A stretch of DNA of 38,088 nt from CAYYNQ01 sp964473105 (GTDB taxonomy: Bacteria > Sumerlaeota > Sumerlaeia > MVZB01), in NCBI GenBank assembly GCA_964473105.1, contig CAYYNQ010000068.1:1-38088 (forward strand), read 5' to 3'. The notes beneath the pieces are model-generated. The model saw only the letters and a program-made list of their open reading frames with translations, searched no databases and was not told where the DNA came from. Position 1 is the stretch's first letter, and each line of letters begins with the position of its first letter. This document shows positions 1-7,652 of the stretch, piece after piece. Both the position numbers and the translations under genes were made by a program.

Positions 1-355
1 AGCCTTCACCCTTGTCGAGTTCCCAGACAACAACAGGCCCGTCCTCGGGCCATTCCTTCAGAAGTTGCGTCTCGGATGAGACCGCATCGTGGCCATACCC
101 CAGGAACGATGGCCAGTCCTCAAAGACTGCCTGCCCGGACAGCGAGGCGGGTTCTGCGTGGATCCTCACAGCCGGATGAATCCGCGGCAACGGAACCTGA
201 TCCCGGTTGACATCTTGAACTACCGGGGGCGCAGGGTCGGTCCACTCCGCCCGGACCGTTGTTGCCATCTGGGAGGGGATGATTAAAACCGGCACATTGA
301 AAATACAGGGCAGGAACACACGTGCCATGGCCCGCGTACATGATGAAAAAAACAT
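1..355 (-). CDS. PQQ-like (quinoprotein) beta-propeller protein, N-terminal part, runs off the left edge
   Basis: Partial minus-strand gene: 118 codons are open from an ATG at 355 to the window edge with no stop. The N-terminus is hydrophobic (roughly residues 10-30), so an exported protein is likely. A proline-rich linker follows, and then a segment reading WPSFLGYGHDAVSSE, then LLKEWPEDGPVVVWEL and a G-E-G. This is the classic opening of PQQ-binding-like beta-propeller repeat proteins (W-P-x-F-x-G-x-x-x-x-G-V-S-S-E). Members of this family are periplasmic or surface propellers and are abundant in planctomycete- and verrucomicrobia-like genomes; their substrates are mostly unknown. An in-frame ATG at 328 is an alternative start giving a shorter signal peptide. 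The ATG at 355 has a GAGGT about 12 bases upstream. The family is well supported; the specific function is not. Confidence 0.75.
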   Translation of the reverse strand, partial: MFFSSCTRAMARVFLPCIFNVPVLIIPSQMATTVRAEWTDPAPPVVQDVNRDQVPLPRIHPAVRIHAEPASLSGQAVFEDWPSFLGYGHDAVSSETQLLKEWPEDGPVVVWELDKGEG

Positions 356-439
356 GTCCCATGTTACCTCACGGGTGTGTTGGAGTCCAATGGGGTAATG
401 GATTATATTAAGGACAAACAGCCCCGATCATGCTAGACC

Positions 440-1324
440 ATGGACTCAATGCCGGATTCAACGTCCACCCGCCTGTTGATGCTCCAGTTGAAACTGGGGA
501 GGTTTCACCAGAAACGTGAACTCGGGCAGCATTTCCTGCTTGATGAATCAATCCTTGAAAAAATATCCGATGCATGTGTCCCGGGGACAGATACCTGCGT
601 TATCGAAATCGGCCCCGGAGCCGGGACATTGACGACCGTACTCGCCCAATCTTCCGGCCATGTCCTGGCAATTGAATATGACCGCCGACTCAAGTATGTC
701 CACGATGAAGCATTCAGCGGTGACGATCCCGTGAGTTTTTTATACGAGGATGCCCTGAGGGTCTCTCTATCGTCCATCGCCACGAAACTGATGGCCGAGA
801 AAGGATGCAGCTCCGCAATCTTGGCAGGAAACCTGCCTTTCCAGATCACATCACCGCTCTTATTCAGACAATGTGGACCTGATCAGCCATGGAAACGCAT
901 CGTTGTCATGATACAGAAGGAGGTTGCCGACCGGATCACAAGTCCACACAACTGCCGCCAGTATGGGATACTGACCGTCAAGCTCGCCTATTGGTGGAAA
1001 ATCACCGAGAGATTCGAAGTGCCTGCAAAAAGTTTTCGCCCGGCGCCCAAAGTGGATGCCTCGGTATTGGTGCTTGAACCGGTGAATGCAGGGCAGACAC
1101 CGGAGGTAGATGACTGGAATGGATTGTCCCTGTTTATTGACACGGCCTTCAACCAGCGGCGCAAGAAGCTGGTTAATTCACTGGCCGGGAGATGGCCATA
1201 CTTCCCCGGCAGGGATGTATTCCTGGAAATCCTGGATGAGATGAATATCCCGCGGGATGTGCGCGCCGAGGCACTGGAACCATCGACATTTTACAGCCTT
1301 TACCGCAATTTGCTGAAATCATGA
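440..1324 (+). CDS. rsmA: 16S rRNA (adenine(1518)-N6/adenine(1519)-N6)-dimethyltransferase RsmA/KsgA
   Basis: The 294-residue protein is of normal RsmA length. It should dimethylate two adjacent adenines in the 3' hairpin of 16S rRNA during late small-subunit assembly, using S-adenosylmethionine. Visible motifs are the family opening KRELGQHFLLDESIL near residues 25-40, the SAM-binding VIEIGPGAGTLT, the acidic residue of AIEYDRRL, and the catalytic motif in the form NLPFQITSPLL (most members have NLPY). The C-terminal helical domain carries the usual F-N-Q-R-R-K-K-L. No clear ribosome-binding site precedes the ATG at 440, and an ATG at 449 is also possible. The gene stands alone on the plus strand. 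Its stop overlaps by a few bases the end of a minus-strand open frame that may extend the neighbouring TPR gene. Confidence 0.95.
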   Translation: MDSMPDSTSTRLLMLQLKLGRFHQKRELGQHFLLDESILEKISDACVPGTDTCVIEIGPGAGTLTTVLAQSSGHVLAIEYDRRLKYVHDEAFSGDDPVSFLYEDALRVSLSSIATKLMAEKGCSSAILAGNLPFQITSPLLFRQCGPDQPWKRIVVMIQKEVADRITSPHNCRQYGILTVKLAYWWKITERFEVPAKSFRPAPKVDASVLVLEPVNAGQTPEVDDWNGLSLFIDTAFNQRRKKLVNSLAGRWPYFPGRDVFLEILDEMNIPRDVRAEALEPSTFYSLYRNLLKS

Positions 1325-1592
1325 ATGGGTTTCCCCGGTCACAAGAATTCTCATGATCTCACCCGTGATGGACATGCTTTCCAAAACGGCCGCAGGACCG
1401 GTCAGGCCCGTAAAAGAACATCGGGCGGGAAATTCCGGAATCGCCATCAGGGCCATGGCCCGGTCAAAACGACGTACGAGCGGCAAAGATGTGGCGAGGG
1501 TTTCCCATCCGAAACGGACAATATTTGATGCAAGGCTCAGAATGTTTTTGGGGTAGTGCCTAGGAAGGACTCGGACAGCTGCTCACGGTAAC
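1319..1592 (-). other. Open -1 frame continuing the TPR gene (possible frameshifted C-terminus)
   Basis: Downstream of the TPR gene's stop the minus strand stays open in the -1 frame until TGA at 1319-1321. About 75 codons lie past the shift point and none of them has a convincing start near its beginning. The translation is protein-like, with segments such as IVRFGWETLATS and LPLVRRFDRAMALMAIPEF. The two frames meet at C-CCA-AAA (1546-1552 on the minus strand), which has the X-XXY-YYZ form of a -1 slippery site and sits inside a run of four C and five A. This may be a homopolymer error, a genuine frameshift mutation, programmed frameshifting or a chance open frame. I recognise no family in the extension. 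Confidence 0.35.
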
Positions 1593-2190
1593 GTACGGAT
1601 TTTTCGTGCCAATAGTTCGAAATCGATGCCATGTTGAATGCATCAGCCGATTTTTTGAAACGGCCCTGATCCAAATGGATCCGGCCCATATAATAATGAC
1701 ATTGGGCCACCCGATACTTCTCCTCATCCAGCGCGAAATCACGTTTGCGATAATCGACTGATTTCTCCACATTTTGAAGGTAATGCTCGGCCTTTTCAGG
1801 ATCACCCATCTCAAAACAGATGCTGCCCATCTCAAGGTTGACATCAGCGGAGGGCTTGACGGCACGAAGATGCTCGATCGCCTCGAGTGCCTGGCCCGGC
1901 CTGCCTGCCCCCAGATATCCACGCGACAGGTCCCTAAGGTAATCGGCCCGGTCCGGCTTGATTTCAAGCAGAGATTCCAAATGACTCACCGCTTGTTCAT
2001 ATTCAAGATTTTTTCGATATTTCCTGTATGCCTGACGGTGGGTGTTCTCCTGAAAAGTATTCCACTTCACCAGCAGGAGACAGGCTGAGATGAACACAAA
2101 AAAACCTATGATCCAGACCGAGGCCATGCGGTCTGATCCCGACATTTGACGACTTGCGTGATCCGGGTGACCGGACTGATCAGGCTTCAT
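1537..2190 (-). CDS. Membrane-anchored TPR-repeat protein
   Basis: The 217-residue protein has a short polar N-terminus, one transmembrane segment at about residues 25-45 (WIIGFFVFISACLLLV), and then helical tetratricopeptide repeats. Two or three TPR-like units are readable: an E-x-A-x-x-x-L-x-x-L-L-x-x-x-P-D unit near residues 65-85, then GYLGAGRPGQALEAIEHL, then CHYYMGRIHLDQGRFKKSADAF. It is probably a single-pass protein with a soluble protein-binding domain; its partner is unknown. It lies 45 bases downstream of dnaN and may share its transcript. The ATG at 2190 is chosen; a TTG two codons earlier is also in frame. The annotated end (TGA at 1537-1539) may not be the true C-terminus because the -1 frame continues as coding-like sequence. 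Confidence 0.7.
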   Translation of the reverse strand: MKPDQSGHPDHASRQMSGSDRMASVWIIGFFVFISACLLLVKWNTFQENTHRQAYRKYRKNLEYEQAVSHLESLLEIKPDRADYLRDLSRGYLGAGRPGQALEAIEHLRAVKPSADVNLEMGSICFEMGDPEKAEHYLQNVEKSVDYRKRDFALDEEKYRVAQCHYYMGRIHLDQGRFKKSADAFNMASISNYWHEKSVRYREQLSESFLGTTPKTF

Positions 2191-2235
2191 GATCAATCAT
2201 CTGATTTCGCATGTATCAATGGCAGGTTTTCGGGC

Positions 2236-3390
2236 TCACGAATCACCTGACTGGACGCCGGTATCGGGTTCGGAGCCATTCAATTCTGTCATGCGAACCG
2301 GCATGACAAGAAACAGCGAATCCGGATCGCTTGACACCTCAAAAACCACGGGCGAGGTGTTTTCCTTGACCTTCATCTCGATCTCCGTGTCGGGTGTGAC
2401 CTTGAATATTTCCTGGAGGTAATGATGGTTGAACGCAATCTTGAATGATTCATCCTGATATTCAGCCTCAATGGACCCCTCGTAGGAACCGCCGTCCTCA
2501 AACGACTTGGATGTAACATTGATCTGGCCATCCGAAAATTGGAGGATGATGGAGTGGTATTTCCTTTCAGCCAGCACGGCCGCACGGCTGATCGCATCGG
2601 CCAACACCGCCTTATTGATCCTGATGGACTTGACAAAGGATTCCGGAATAACCTTGCCGTATTCGGGATAGGTGCCTTCAACCTGGTTTGAAATATAGCT
2701 GAGGTTGCTGAGCGTGAACATGACCTGGCGATCTGTAAGCGCGATCTCGATCTCCCCCTCCTCGCCAATTGCGTGGTCGATTTCAAGCAGGATTCGCTGG
2801 GGGATGATCGCTGAATACTTCTTCTCTTCACCGTCATAACTGAGCGGGCTGAGGACGCACTTCCCCAGTTTCCGGCCGTCCGTTGCCACACAGGTAATGT
2901 CCTTATCGGAGACCTCGACGAACATTCCATTCAGGACTTTTCGCGGATCACGGGCCGGAATGGCAAACATCGTATTGTGTAGTGCACGCTTGAGATCCTG
3001 CTGCTTGACCCTGATTTTGGTATCGGCCTTGGGTGTAGGCCATTCGGGATAATCATCGGCAGGCATGGTTGCCAGCTTATAGTTGTTGCGGCCGCATTGA
3101 ATCGCCATGTCTGCACCGGAGGTCTCCAGCATGACCTCCCCCTCGGGCAGCAGTTTCACGATATCGGCCAGTAGCTTCGCCGAAATCGTTGCTCGTCCAC
3201 TTTCCTCGACCCGCGCCTGCAGATTGCCCCGGCCGAAAGACTCAAGGTCCGTGGCGGTGATAGAAGCAACCTCGCCCTCGGCCTCGATCAGGATATTCGA
3301 GAGAATGGGCATGGTGGTCGTGGCACTGACAATATTCTGGATCAGCAAGAGGCCGCTGGCGAGTGGTTGGCGTTCAAATACCAGTTTCAT
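2236..3390 (-). CDS. dnaN: DNA polymerase III subunit beta (sliding clamp)
   Basis: The 384-residue protein matches the usual length of the beta clamp. This ring-shaped dimer encircles DNA and tethers polymerase III and other replication and repair proteins. All three clamp domains can be followed. The opening is F-x-R-x-x-L-x-x-G-L, then come TTTMPILSNILIEAE and ITATDLES, the middle domain has a T-D-G-R-K-L motif (VATDGRKLGKC), and the C-terminus holds LFLVMPVRM, the conserved end of the clamp with its M-P-x-R-M. About 25 further residues follow. GAGGGGACTGAG just before the ATG at 3390 serves as ribosome-binding site. The gene is not beside dnaA. It follows rpsR and has its own likely promoter at 3449-3477. 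Confidence 0.97.
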   Translation of the reverse strand: MKLVFERQPLASGLLLIQNIVSATTTMPILSNILIEAEGEVASITATDLESFGRGNLQARVEESGRATISAKLLADIVKLLPEGEVMLETSGADMAIQCGRNNYKLATMPADDYPEWPTPKADTKIRVKQQDLKRALHNTMFAIPARDPRKVLNGMFVEVSDKDITCVATDGRKLGKCVLSPLSYDGEEKKYSAIIPQRILLEIDHAIGEEGEIEIALTDRQVMFTLSNLSYISNQVEGTYPEYGKVIPESFVKSIRINKAVLADAISRAAVLAERKYHSIILQFSDGQINVTSKSFEDGGSYEGSIEAEYQDESFKIAFNHHYLQEIFKVTPDTEIEMKVKENTSPVVFEVSSDPDSLFLVMPVRMTELNGSEPDTGVQSGDS

Positions 3391-3448
3391 TGATCTCAGT
3401 CCCCTCTTGAGGTCTATCCCGGCCGTGGCTGGTCACTACAAAGGAGGC

Positions 3449-3477
3449 ATTATGCTTCGATCGGGACGCGCAATCAA
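3449..3477 (-). promoter_or_regulatory. Sigma-70-like promoter for dnaN
   Basis: On the minus strand TTGATT (3472-3477) and CATAAT (3449-3454) are separated by exactly 17 bases. They match 4 of 6 and 5 of 6 positions of the -35 and -10 consensus. Transcription would start near 3442, leaving a leader of about 50 bases before the dnaN ATG. It lies between rpsR and dnaN, so dnaN can be expressed apart from the ribosomal-protein operon. Confidence 0.55.
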
Positions 3478-3515
3478 CCAAATCCCGGATGTTGCGGAAA
3501 TCCGCCTGCATCGGA

Positions 3516-3896
3516 TCATTTCGGCTTGAACGGGAGCAGCGCCATGTAGCGTGCGCGCTTGATGGCCTGGTTGAGAATCCGCTGGTGCTTAGCGCTGACA
3601 CCAGTCACGCGTCGTGGAACGATCTTGCCTGTGTCAGTCACATATTTTCGAAGCAGTTCGATATCCTTGTAATCGATATAATGAATTTTATCGACCGTAA
3701 ACGGGCAAACCTTGCCCCGGAAAAACCTGCGCGAACGGCCGCCTCCACCCATGCGGCCACCGCCTCCGCCCTCACGACGCCCCCCTCCACCACTCCGCGG
3801 CCTTCCATACGACCTTTCAGCCGGCCCCGATGAGGGTCTGTCCCTGGGAGGCCGGTTCTCCTGGGGGACTTCCTTACTGGTTTCCTGATCAGGCAT
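3516..3896 (-). CDS. rpsR: 30S ribosomal protein bS18 with Gly/Arg-rich N-terminal extension
   Basis: The C-terminal 70 or so residues are a standard bS18. It starts with CPFTVDKIHYIDYKD, continues with LRKYVTDTGKIVPRRVTGVS, and ends with QRILNQAIKRARYMALLPF. The protein binds 16S rRNA in the platform next to bS6. At 126 residues it is about 50 longer than typical because of an N-terminal extension rich in Pro, Arg and Gly, with runs such as GGGGRREGGGGGRMGGGG. Only one cysteine is visible in the motif region, so a zinc-site form of S18 is unlikely. GGAG lies nine bases before the ATG. It is the last gene of the rplY-pth-rpsF-ssb-rpsR cluster. rplI, which often follows rpsR, is replaced here by dnaN. 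Confidence 0.95.
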   Translation of the reverse strand: MPDQETSKEVPQENRPPRDRPSSGPAERSYGRPRSGGGGRREGGGGGRMGGGGRSRRFFRGKVCPFTVDKIHYIDYKDIELLRKYVTDTGKIVPRRVTGVSAKHQRILNQAIKRARYMALLPFKPK

Positions 3897-3973
3897 GATC
3901 AGCTACTCCTTCCATATTCCTGGTATTTTTTTCATAAATCGTCTCTTTCACACACCACATCCCGAAGAAAATA

Positions 3974-4426
3974 TCAGAACGGGAGATCATCAACCGTGTC
4001 ATCCGGCGAAGTCGATGGTGTCACCTGGTTTTGCAAGGTGTTTCCCGATTTCCTCTGGATTGGATCACCGCCGCCTGATCCATCCTGAGGCTTTGCGTCT
4101 GCAAACTGAACACGGTCCGCCACCACCTTGACCTTAGACCGGGGTTTGCCGGTTTCCTTGTCCTCCCAGCTATCCTCCTGCAGCCTGCCCTCGACAAAAA
4201 TCCGCCTTCCCTTGCCCAGGTAATTCTTGCAGAACTCCGCCGTCTGGCCCCAAGTATCCACATCGATGAACAGGGTGTCCTCATTCTGATCCCCGGTCTC
4301 CCTGTTCTTCCATCGCCGGTTGACGGCCATCCGCAACTTCGTGACGGCACGGCCTGACGTTGTCTGTCTGTAATCAGGATCGAATGTGAGATTTCCGCAC
4401 AGGTAAACCTTGTTCATCTCGATCAT
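3974..4426 (-). CDS. ssb: Single-stranded DNA-binding protein
   Basis: The 150-residue protein has one OB-fold in the first 105 or so residues. It opens NKVYLCGNLTFDP, with later motifs FIDVDTWGQTAEFC and GRRIFVEGRLQEDSW. A flexible Gly/Ser/Pro-rich linker follows, and the tail ends in the acidic D-D-L-P-F, the conserved tip through which SSB recruits repair and replication proteins such as PriA (also in this window). A strong GGAGGGAGG lies six bases before the ATG at 4426. It sits between rpsF and rpsR, the classical bacterial arrangement that links ssb expression to two ribosomal proteins. Confidence 0.96.
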   Translation of the reverse strand: MIEMNKVYLCGNLTFDPDYRQTTSGRAVTKLRMAVNRRWKNRETGDQNEDTLFIDVDTWGQTAEFCKNYLGKGRRIFVEGRLQEDSWEDKETGKPRSKVKVVADRVQFADAKPQDGSGGGDPIQRKSGNTLQNQVTPSTSPDDTVDDLPF

Positions 4427-4485
4427 GGCCGGTCCTCCCTCCCCTTCAGTTCCAAGTTCTGGGAAAATGTCGTTTTCATCAAACC

Positions 4486-5112
4486 TTATTCCTTTGCAGG
4501 ACCCGATTCAACGGATTCCGGTGCATCGCCGGTTCCACCCGTCTCAGTGACGGCTGTATCAGCAGTCACTGCCTCGGCCGCCTCTACAACGGGAACCACT
4601 GGTTCTTTTTTTACTTCATCAGCCTTTGCTTCACCCGCCACCGGGGAATCAACAGGCCCTTGTTCCGCCGGCGCGGACTCCTGCCTGTCAACCGGCCTGC
4701 GTGCGTCGCGGGGAGGTCTCCTACGGTAGACACGCGGCTCGAACTTATAGTCCGCCAAGTGCCCGGGTTTGGGCACAATCTGCTTGACATCCTCACCCTT
4801 TTTCTTGAACGGAACCTTGACAACCATGTGGCGCAGGATGTCCTCATTGTAGCGGCATAATTTCTCAAACTGCTCAAGCGTGTCGCCCGGCGAGTCCAAA
4901 GTGAAGTAGAAGATCAAGTAGTAACCTTCCTTCTTTTTCTGGATCTCGTAGGCGAGACGGCGACGTCCCCATAGAGAGGTCTCGCGGATTTCCGCACCGC
5001 CTTCGGTGAGAATTCCACGCAACTTCCCAACCAGAGCCTCGGTTTCCTCGTCACCGAGACCGGCGTTGAGTATCACCATCGCCTCATAGTTACGATCACT
5101 TGTTCTTGGCAT
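4486..5112 (-). CDS. rpsF: 30S ribosomal protein bS6 with long acidic C-terminal tail
   Basis: Residues 1-100 or so are an ordinary bS6: YEAMVILNAGLGDEETEALV, then SLWGRRRLAYEIQKKKEGYY, then a second half ending HMVVKVPFKK. It packs against bS18 on the 16S rRNA platform. The remaining half of the 208-residue protein is a low-complexity extension. It has a basic stretch (FEPRVYRRRPPRDARRPVD) and then an Ala/Glu/Val/Thr-rich acidic tail. Typical bS6 is 95-135 residues, so the tail is long. AAGGGAGG precedes the ATG at 5112. The basic-then-acidic tail and the Gly/Arg-rich head of the partner bS18 are both unusual and could contact each other; that is inference. Confidence 0.95.
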   Translation of the reverse strand: MPRTSDRNYEAMVILNAGLGDEETEALVGKLRGILTEGGAEIRETSLWGRRRLAYEIQKKKEGYYLIFYFTLDSPGDTLEQFEKLCRYNEDILRHMVVKVPFKKKGEDVKQIVPKPGHLADYKFEPRVYRRRPPRDARRPVDRQESAPAEQGPVDSPVAGEAKADEVKKEPVVPVVEAAEAVTADTAVTETGGTGDAPESVESGPAKE

Positions 5113-5203
5113 AATTCAGCCTCCCTTGGTTTAATCAGTCCCGGCCAGGATTTGTGCATCGACCGGAACGGGGGTCCTGGATTCTCTGATGGTCAGACCG
5201 GAA

Positions 5204-5230
5204 GGCCGGGCTCAATCGTCCGGCCCGGAA
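5204..5230 (-). promoter_or_regulatory. Hairpin in the rpsF leader
   Basis: The 123 bases between pth and rpsF contain a perfect 6-bp inverted repeat, CCGGGC at 5206-5211 with GCCCGG at 5223-5228 (plus-strand reading). An alternative GCCGG/CCGGC pairing lies in the same place. Many bacteria carry a leader RNA upstream of rpsF that is bound by the S6:S18 complex for feedback control. This hairpin is a candidate by position only; I could not confirm the specific CCG bulge of that motif. Confidence 0.25.
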
Positions 5231-5235
5231 TCCCT

Positions 5236-5844
5236 CTAATCACTGCTATCCCTCCCGGCACCTCGCTCATTGAAATGAACCAGTCCGTTATAACGATCCG
5301 CCACGGCCGTGACTCCCCCCTGAATCCAGGACTCAGCGGCATCCGCGGCCAGTTTATTCATGTCCCTCAATTGTTCCCTCTCAACAGGCGGCATCTTTGC
5401 CAAGACATACCTCTCGAGGTTACCGATCGGCCATCCCGGAAGGATCCCTATCCTGAGCCTCGGGAAATCCTGACAACCCAGCTCCTGGATTATCGACCGT
5501 AACCCGTTGTGACCTCCATGGCCACCATCAGGACGAATCCTGATCCGCCCAAGATCCAGATTGATGTCATCAACCACTACCAGCAGGGCCTCCGGGTTAA
5601 ATTCCCTCTGACGGAGAAGGCGGCCAACCGTTCTGCCGCTGAGGTTCATGAGGGTCATCGGCTTGACCAGCATAACCGCATTTTCAGCAATGCGGCCCTC
5701 GCCAACCAGAGCATCGAGTCCCCCGTTCTCCCTAAAGTCGACCCCCCATCGTTCCGCCAGAATATCCACGGTCTCAAAACCTGCATTATGAGGGGTCAGG
5801 TTGTAGCGCGAACCCGGATTACCCAGCCCGACAATAAATATCAT
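5236..5844 (-). CDS. pth: Peptidyl-tRNA hydrolase
   Basis: The 202-residue enzyme cleaves the ester bond of peptidyl-tRNAs that drop off ribosomes, recycling the tRNA. Family motifs are clear: FIVGLGNPGSRYNLTPHNAGF carries the N and catalytic H, then come VKPMTLMNLSG and VVVDDINLDLGRIRIR, and finally GGHGGHNGLRSI. The general-acid position usually occupied by an H-D-E-L-D-like string appears as V-D-D-I-N-L-D, which still offers the catalytic aspartate. The ATG at 5844 is chosen because it puts FIVGLGNPG at the usual distance from the N-terminus; a GTG at 5859 is in frame. The stop is TAG, with a TGA in the same frame eight codons later. The gene is second in the rplY-pth-rpsF-ssb-rpsR cluster. 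Confidence 0.95.
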   Translation of the reverse strand: MIFIVGLGNPGSRYNLTPHNAGFETVDILAERWGVDFRENGGLDALVGEGRIAENAVMLVKPMTLMNLSGRTVGRLLRQREFNPEALLVVVDDINLDLGRIRIRPDGGHGGHNGLRSIIQELGCQDFPRLRIGILPGWPIGNLERYVLAKMPPVEREQLRDMNKLAADAAESWIQGGVTAVADRYNGLVHFNERGAGRDSSD

Positions 5845-5888
5845 GGCAATGAACAGCACCTGTCGCTCGATACAAATCCCGGGTTAAT

Positions 5889-6569
5889 TCAGGATTCATC
5901 CTTGCTCTTCTCACCGATAACCTCAGGGCCCTCGGCTGCCTCACCCTCGACGGCCTCAGCACCCTCGACGGCCTCCTCACTCTCCTCAGCCTCCTCAACC
6001 GCGATCGCGGCAGGCATGGCGATATGGAACAGGGCCATATCCGGATCATCCTTGATCTGGACGGTTCCGGGGACCTCAAGGTCGCGTACATGCAGGGGCT
6101 CGTTCATCTTCAGCTCCGTGAGATCCACCTCAATTGACCCGGGGATATCCGTTGGCTTACAGATGATGTTGATACTCCGCGCGAGGTATTCCATGATGCC
6201 CCCATCACGGACACCCTGAGGATCACGGCCAACCACCTGGAGAGAAACCTCAAACTCAAGCTCCCTGTTGAGGTCGATACGCATGAAATCGATATGCTGA
6301 AGTCGTGAATCGACGGGATGCCTCTGGATGTCGCGAATGATGGCCACTTCACTGGAGTTTTCCTCATCGATGGCCAGATCATAAATGGCATTGCTTCGTC
6401 CGGCACCCCTGAGTTGAAGTTCAATCTCGTAATCATCAATCGTCAGTGAACGCGGATCGTTACCCCCTCCGTAAAGAACGGCCGGAACCTTGCCCTCCCT
6501 GCGCAGCCTCCTGCAATTCCGTCCGGCAATCTCGCTCCGACTGGCGACATTCATCTTGATGTTTTTCAT
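5889..6569 (-). CDS. rplY: 50S ribosomal protein bL25 (CTC form)
   Basis: The protein has the two-domain CTC architecture. An N-terminal 5S-rRNA-binding beta-barrel is recognised by RRLRREGKVPAVLYGGG and RDIQRHPVDSRLQHIDFMRI. A C-terminal beta domain follows, with KPTDIPGSIEVDLTELKMNE and LHVRDLEVP, and then an Ala/Glu-rich acidic tail. Length is about 226 residues from the ATG at 6569, which has AGGAG upstream. A longer form from ATG 6599 lacks a ribosome-binding site. It heads a cluster with pth, the usual partner of rplY. A promoter can be proposed 90-120 bases upstream. Like its neighbours bS6 and bS18, it carries a low-complexity extension. Confidence 0.93.
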   Translation of the reverse strand: MKNIKMNVASRSEIAGRNCRRLRREGKVPAVLYGGGNDPRSLTIDDYEIELQLRGAGRSNAIYDLAIDEENSSEVAIIRDIQRHPVDSRLQHIDFMRIDLNRELEFEVSLQVVGRDPQGVRDGGIMEYLARSINIICKPTDIPGSIEVDLTELKMNEPLHVRDLEVPGTVQIKDDPDMALFHIAMPAAIAVEEAEESEEAVEGAEAVEGEAAEGPEVIGEKSKDES

Positions 6570-6659
6570 GTCCTTGACGGCTCCTGTCTCGATGGCCATA
6601 CAGACCCGAATTCCAACGACATGCCCCGGAATTCATGCGAAGGCCACACAAAACCCAAT

Positions 6660-6688
6660 AATCTAAGGATTTTAAAGGTCACAGGCAA
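6660..6688 (-). promoter_or_regulatory. Sigma-70-like promoter for the rplY-pth-rpsF-ssb-rpsR cluster
   Basis: TTGCCT (6683-6688) and TAGATT (6660-6665), read on the minus strand, are 17 bases apart and each matches 4 of 6 consensus bases. It sits in the only sizeable gap upstream of rplY, so it is the best candidate for driving the operon. Confidence 0.45.
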
Positions 6689-6705
6689 TAAATTTTTCTG
6701 TCGAT

Positions 6706-7512
6706 TTAATCGCCGGATTGACTGGATTTCAGGAGTTTGCGCTTGTCTCTCAGCAACCTGAATGTTTCCAGTAATGTAACTTTCAAATCGAGTTTGCTCT
6801 CGCCCACCTTCCGATCATACCTGAGGACAAACGGCACCTCACCAATTTCTGCCCCAAGCATGGCCAGGTTTATCAGCAGCTCATCCGTGCAGGCGAAACC
6901 TGACCGGGTAATCAGGTTTTCCTCTCCGTAAACCTCGAAAGCTTTCTCCACAAGCGTGCCCCGTAATGCCCTGAAACCACAAGTGTAATCCCGGACACCG
7001 GGAATGCCCAGATAGAATGAGAAAAGCAGTCTGGCGCCGATACTCAGACCTCTCCTGAAAATCGGGACTCCACGTTGTGAACTGCCGGGCCGGTAACGAG
7101 AGGCAATGACCAGATCACAACCGGTATCCGCCTTCTCACACATGCGGGGAATAGTGTCGGGGGGATGCGTCAGATCCGCATCCATGCAAAGGATGAAATG
7201 TGATTCGGAACCAACGAAGGAAGGCCTTGCCGACAAACCCGCCCCAAGACAACTTCTAATTGCCCTGCCCAGCCCCATGTTGACTCCATGGCTGACAAGG
7301 CTGAGTTCAGGAATTGCACATGACATTTTCCTGATAATGGAGGCAGTGTCATCGGTTGAACCGTCATCGACCACAATGATCGACCAGGCAACTCCCGATT
7401 CCCTGAATACCCTTTGTGCATCAAGGACCAATGTCTCAATCACGCCCGCCTCATTATAGGCCGGCAGTGTGAGGCAAAGGCTTTGAACCGGCGGAACAAC
7501 CTCGCTACGCAT
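6706..7512 (-). CDS. GT2 glycosyltransferase, dolichyl-/polyprenyl-phosphate mannosyltransferase-like (DPM1-like)
   Basis: The 268-residue cytoplasmic GT-A glycosyltransferase lacks the C-terminal membrane domain seen in many DPM synthases. Visible motifs are LTLPAYNEAGVIE near the N-terminus, IIVVDDGSTDDT (nucleotide binding), GVNMGLGRAIRSC, and the D-x-D metal site in CMDADLTHPPD. These are followed by LVIASRYRPGS, DYTCGFRAL and EVPFVLRYDRKVGESKL. This combination is typical of enzymes that move a hexose from GDP- or UDP-sugar onto a polyprenyl phosphate. The donor sugar cannot be read from the sequence. An ATG at 7512 is used; a GTG two codons earlier is in frame. It lies downstream of ftsK, separated by a gap that contains a run of nine C. 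Confidence 0.85.
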   Translation of the reverse strand: MRSEVVPPVQSLCLTLPAYNEAGVIETLVLDAQRVFRESGVAWSIIVVDDGSTDDTASIIRKMSCAIPELSLVSHGVNMGLGRAIRSCLGAGLSARPSFVGSESHFILCMDADLTHPPDTIPRMCEKADTGCDLVIASRYRPGSSQRGVPIFRRGLSIGARLLFSFYLGIPGVRDYTCGFRALRGTLVEKAFEVYGEENLITRSGFACTDELLINLAMLGAEIGEVPFVLRYDRKVGESKLDLKVTLLETFRLLRDKRKLLKSSQSGD

Positions 7513-7652
7513 GAACACGAATGTATCTCATTCCAGGATTTCGAATGCAAAAACCAGCCCCTACAACACCCCCCCCCGGGAGAGTATCCGGCCGGTGACA
7601 TGTTACAAGTCAACCGCATGCAGGTCGATGAAATAATCAGGTCAGGAAGAAT

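Noticed and set aside
1353..1556. Plus-strand 67-codon ORF after rsmA
   Set aside because: It lacks a ribosome-binding site and recognisable sequence; the antisense minus frame has more natural composition.
3453..3529. AAAGGAGG followed by ATG and 25 codons on the plus strand between rpsR and dnaN
   Set aside because: The Shine-Dalgarno-like string is striking, but the peptide is short, featureless, and lies across the dnaN promoter on the other strand.
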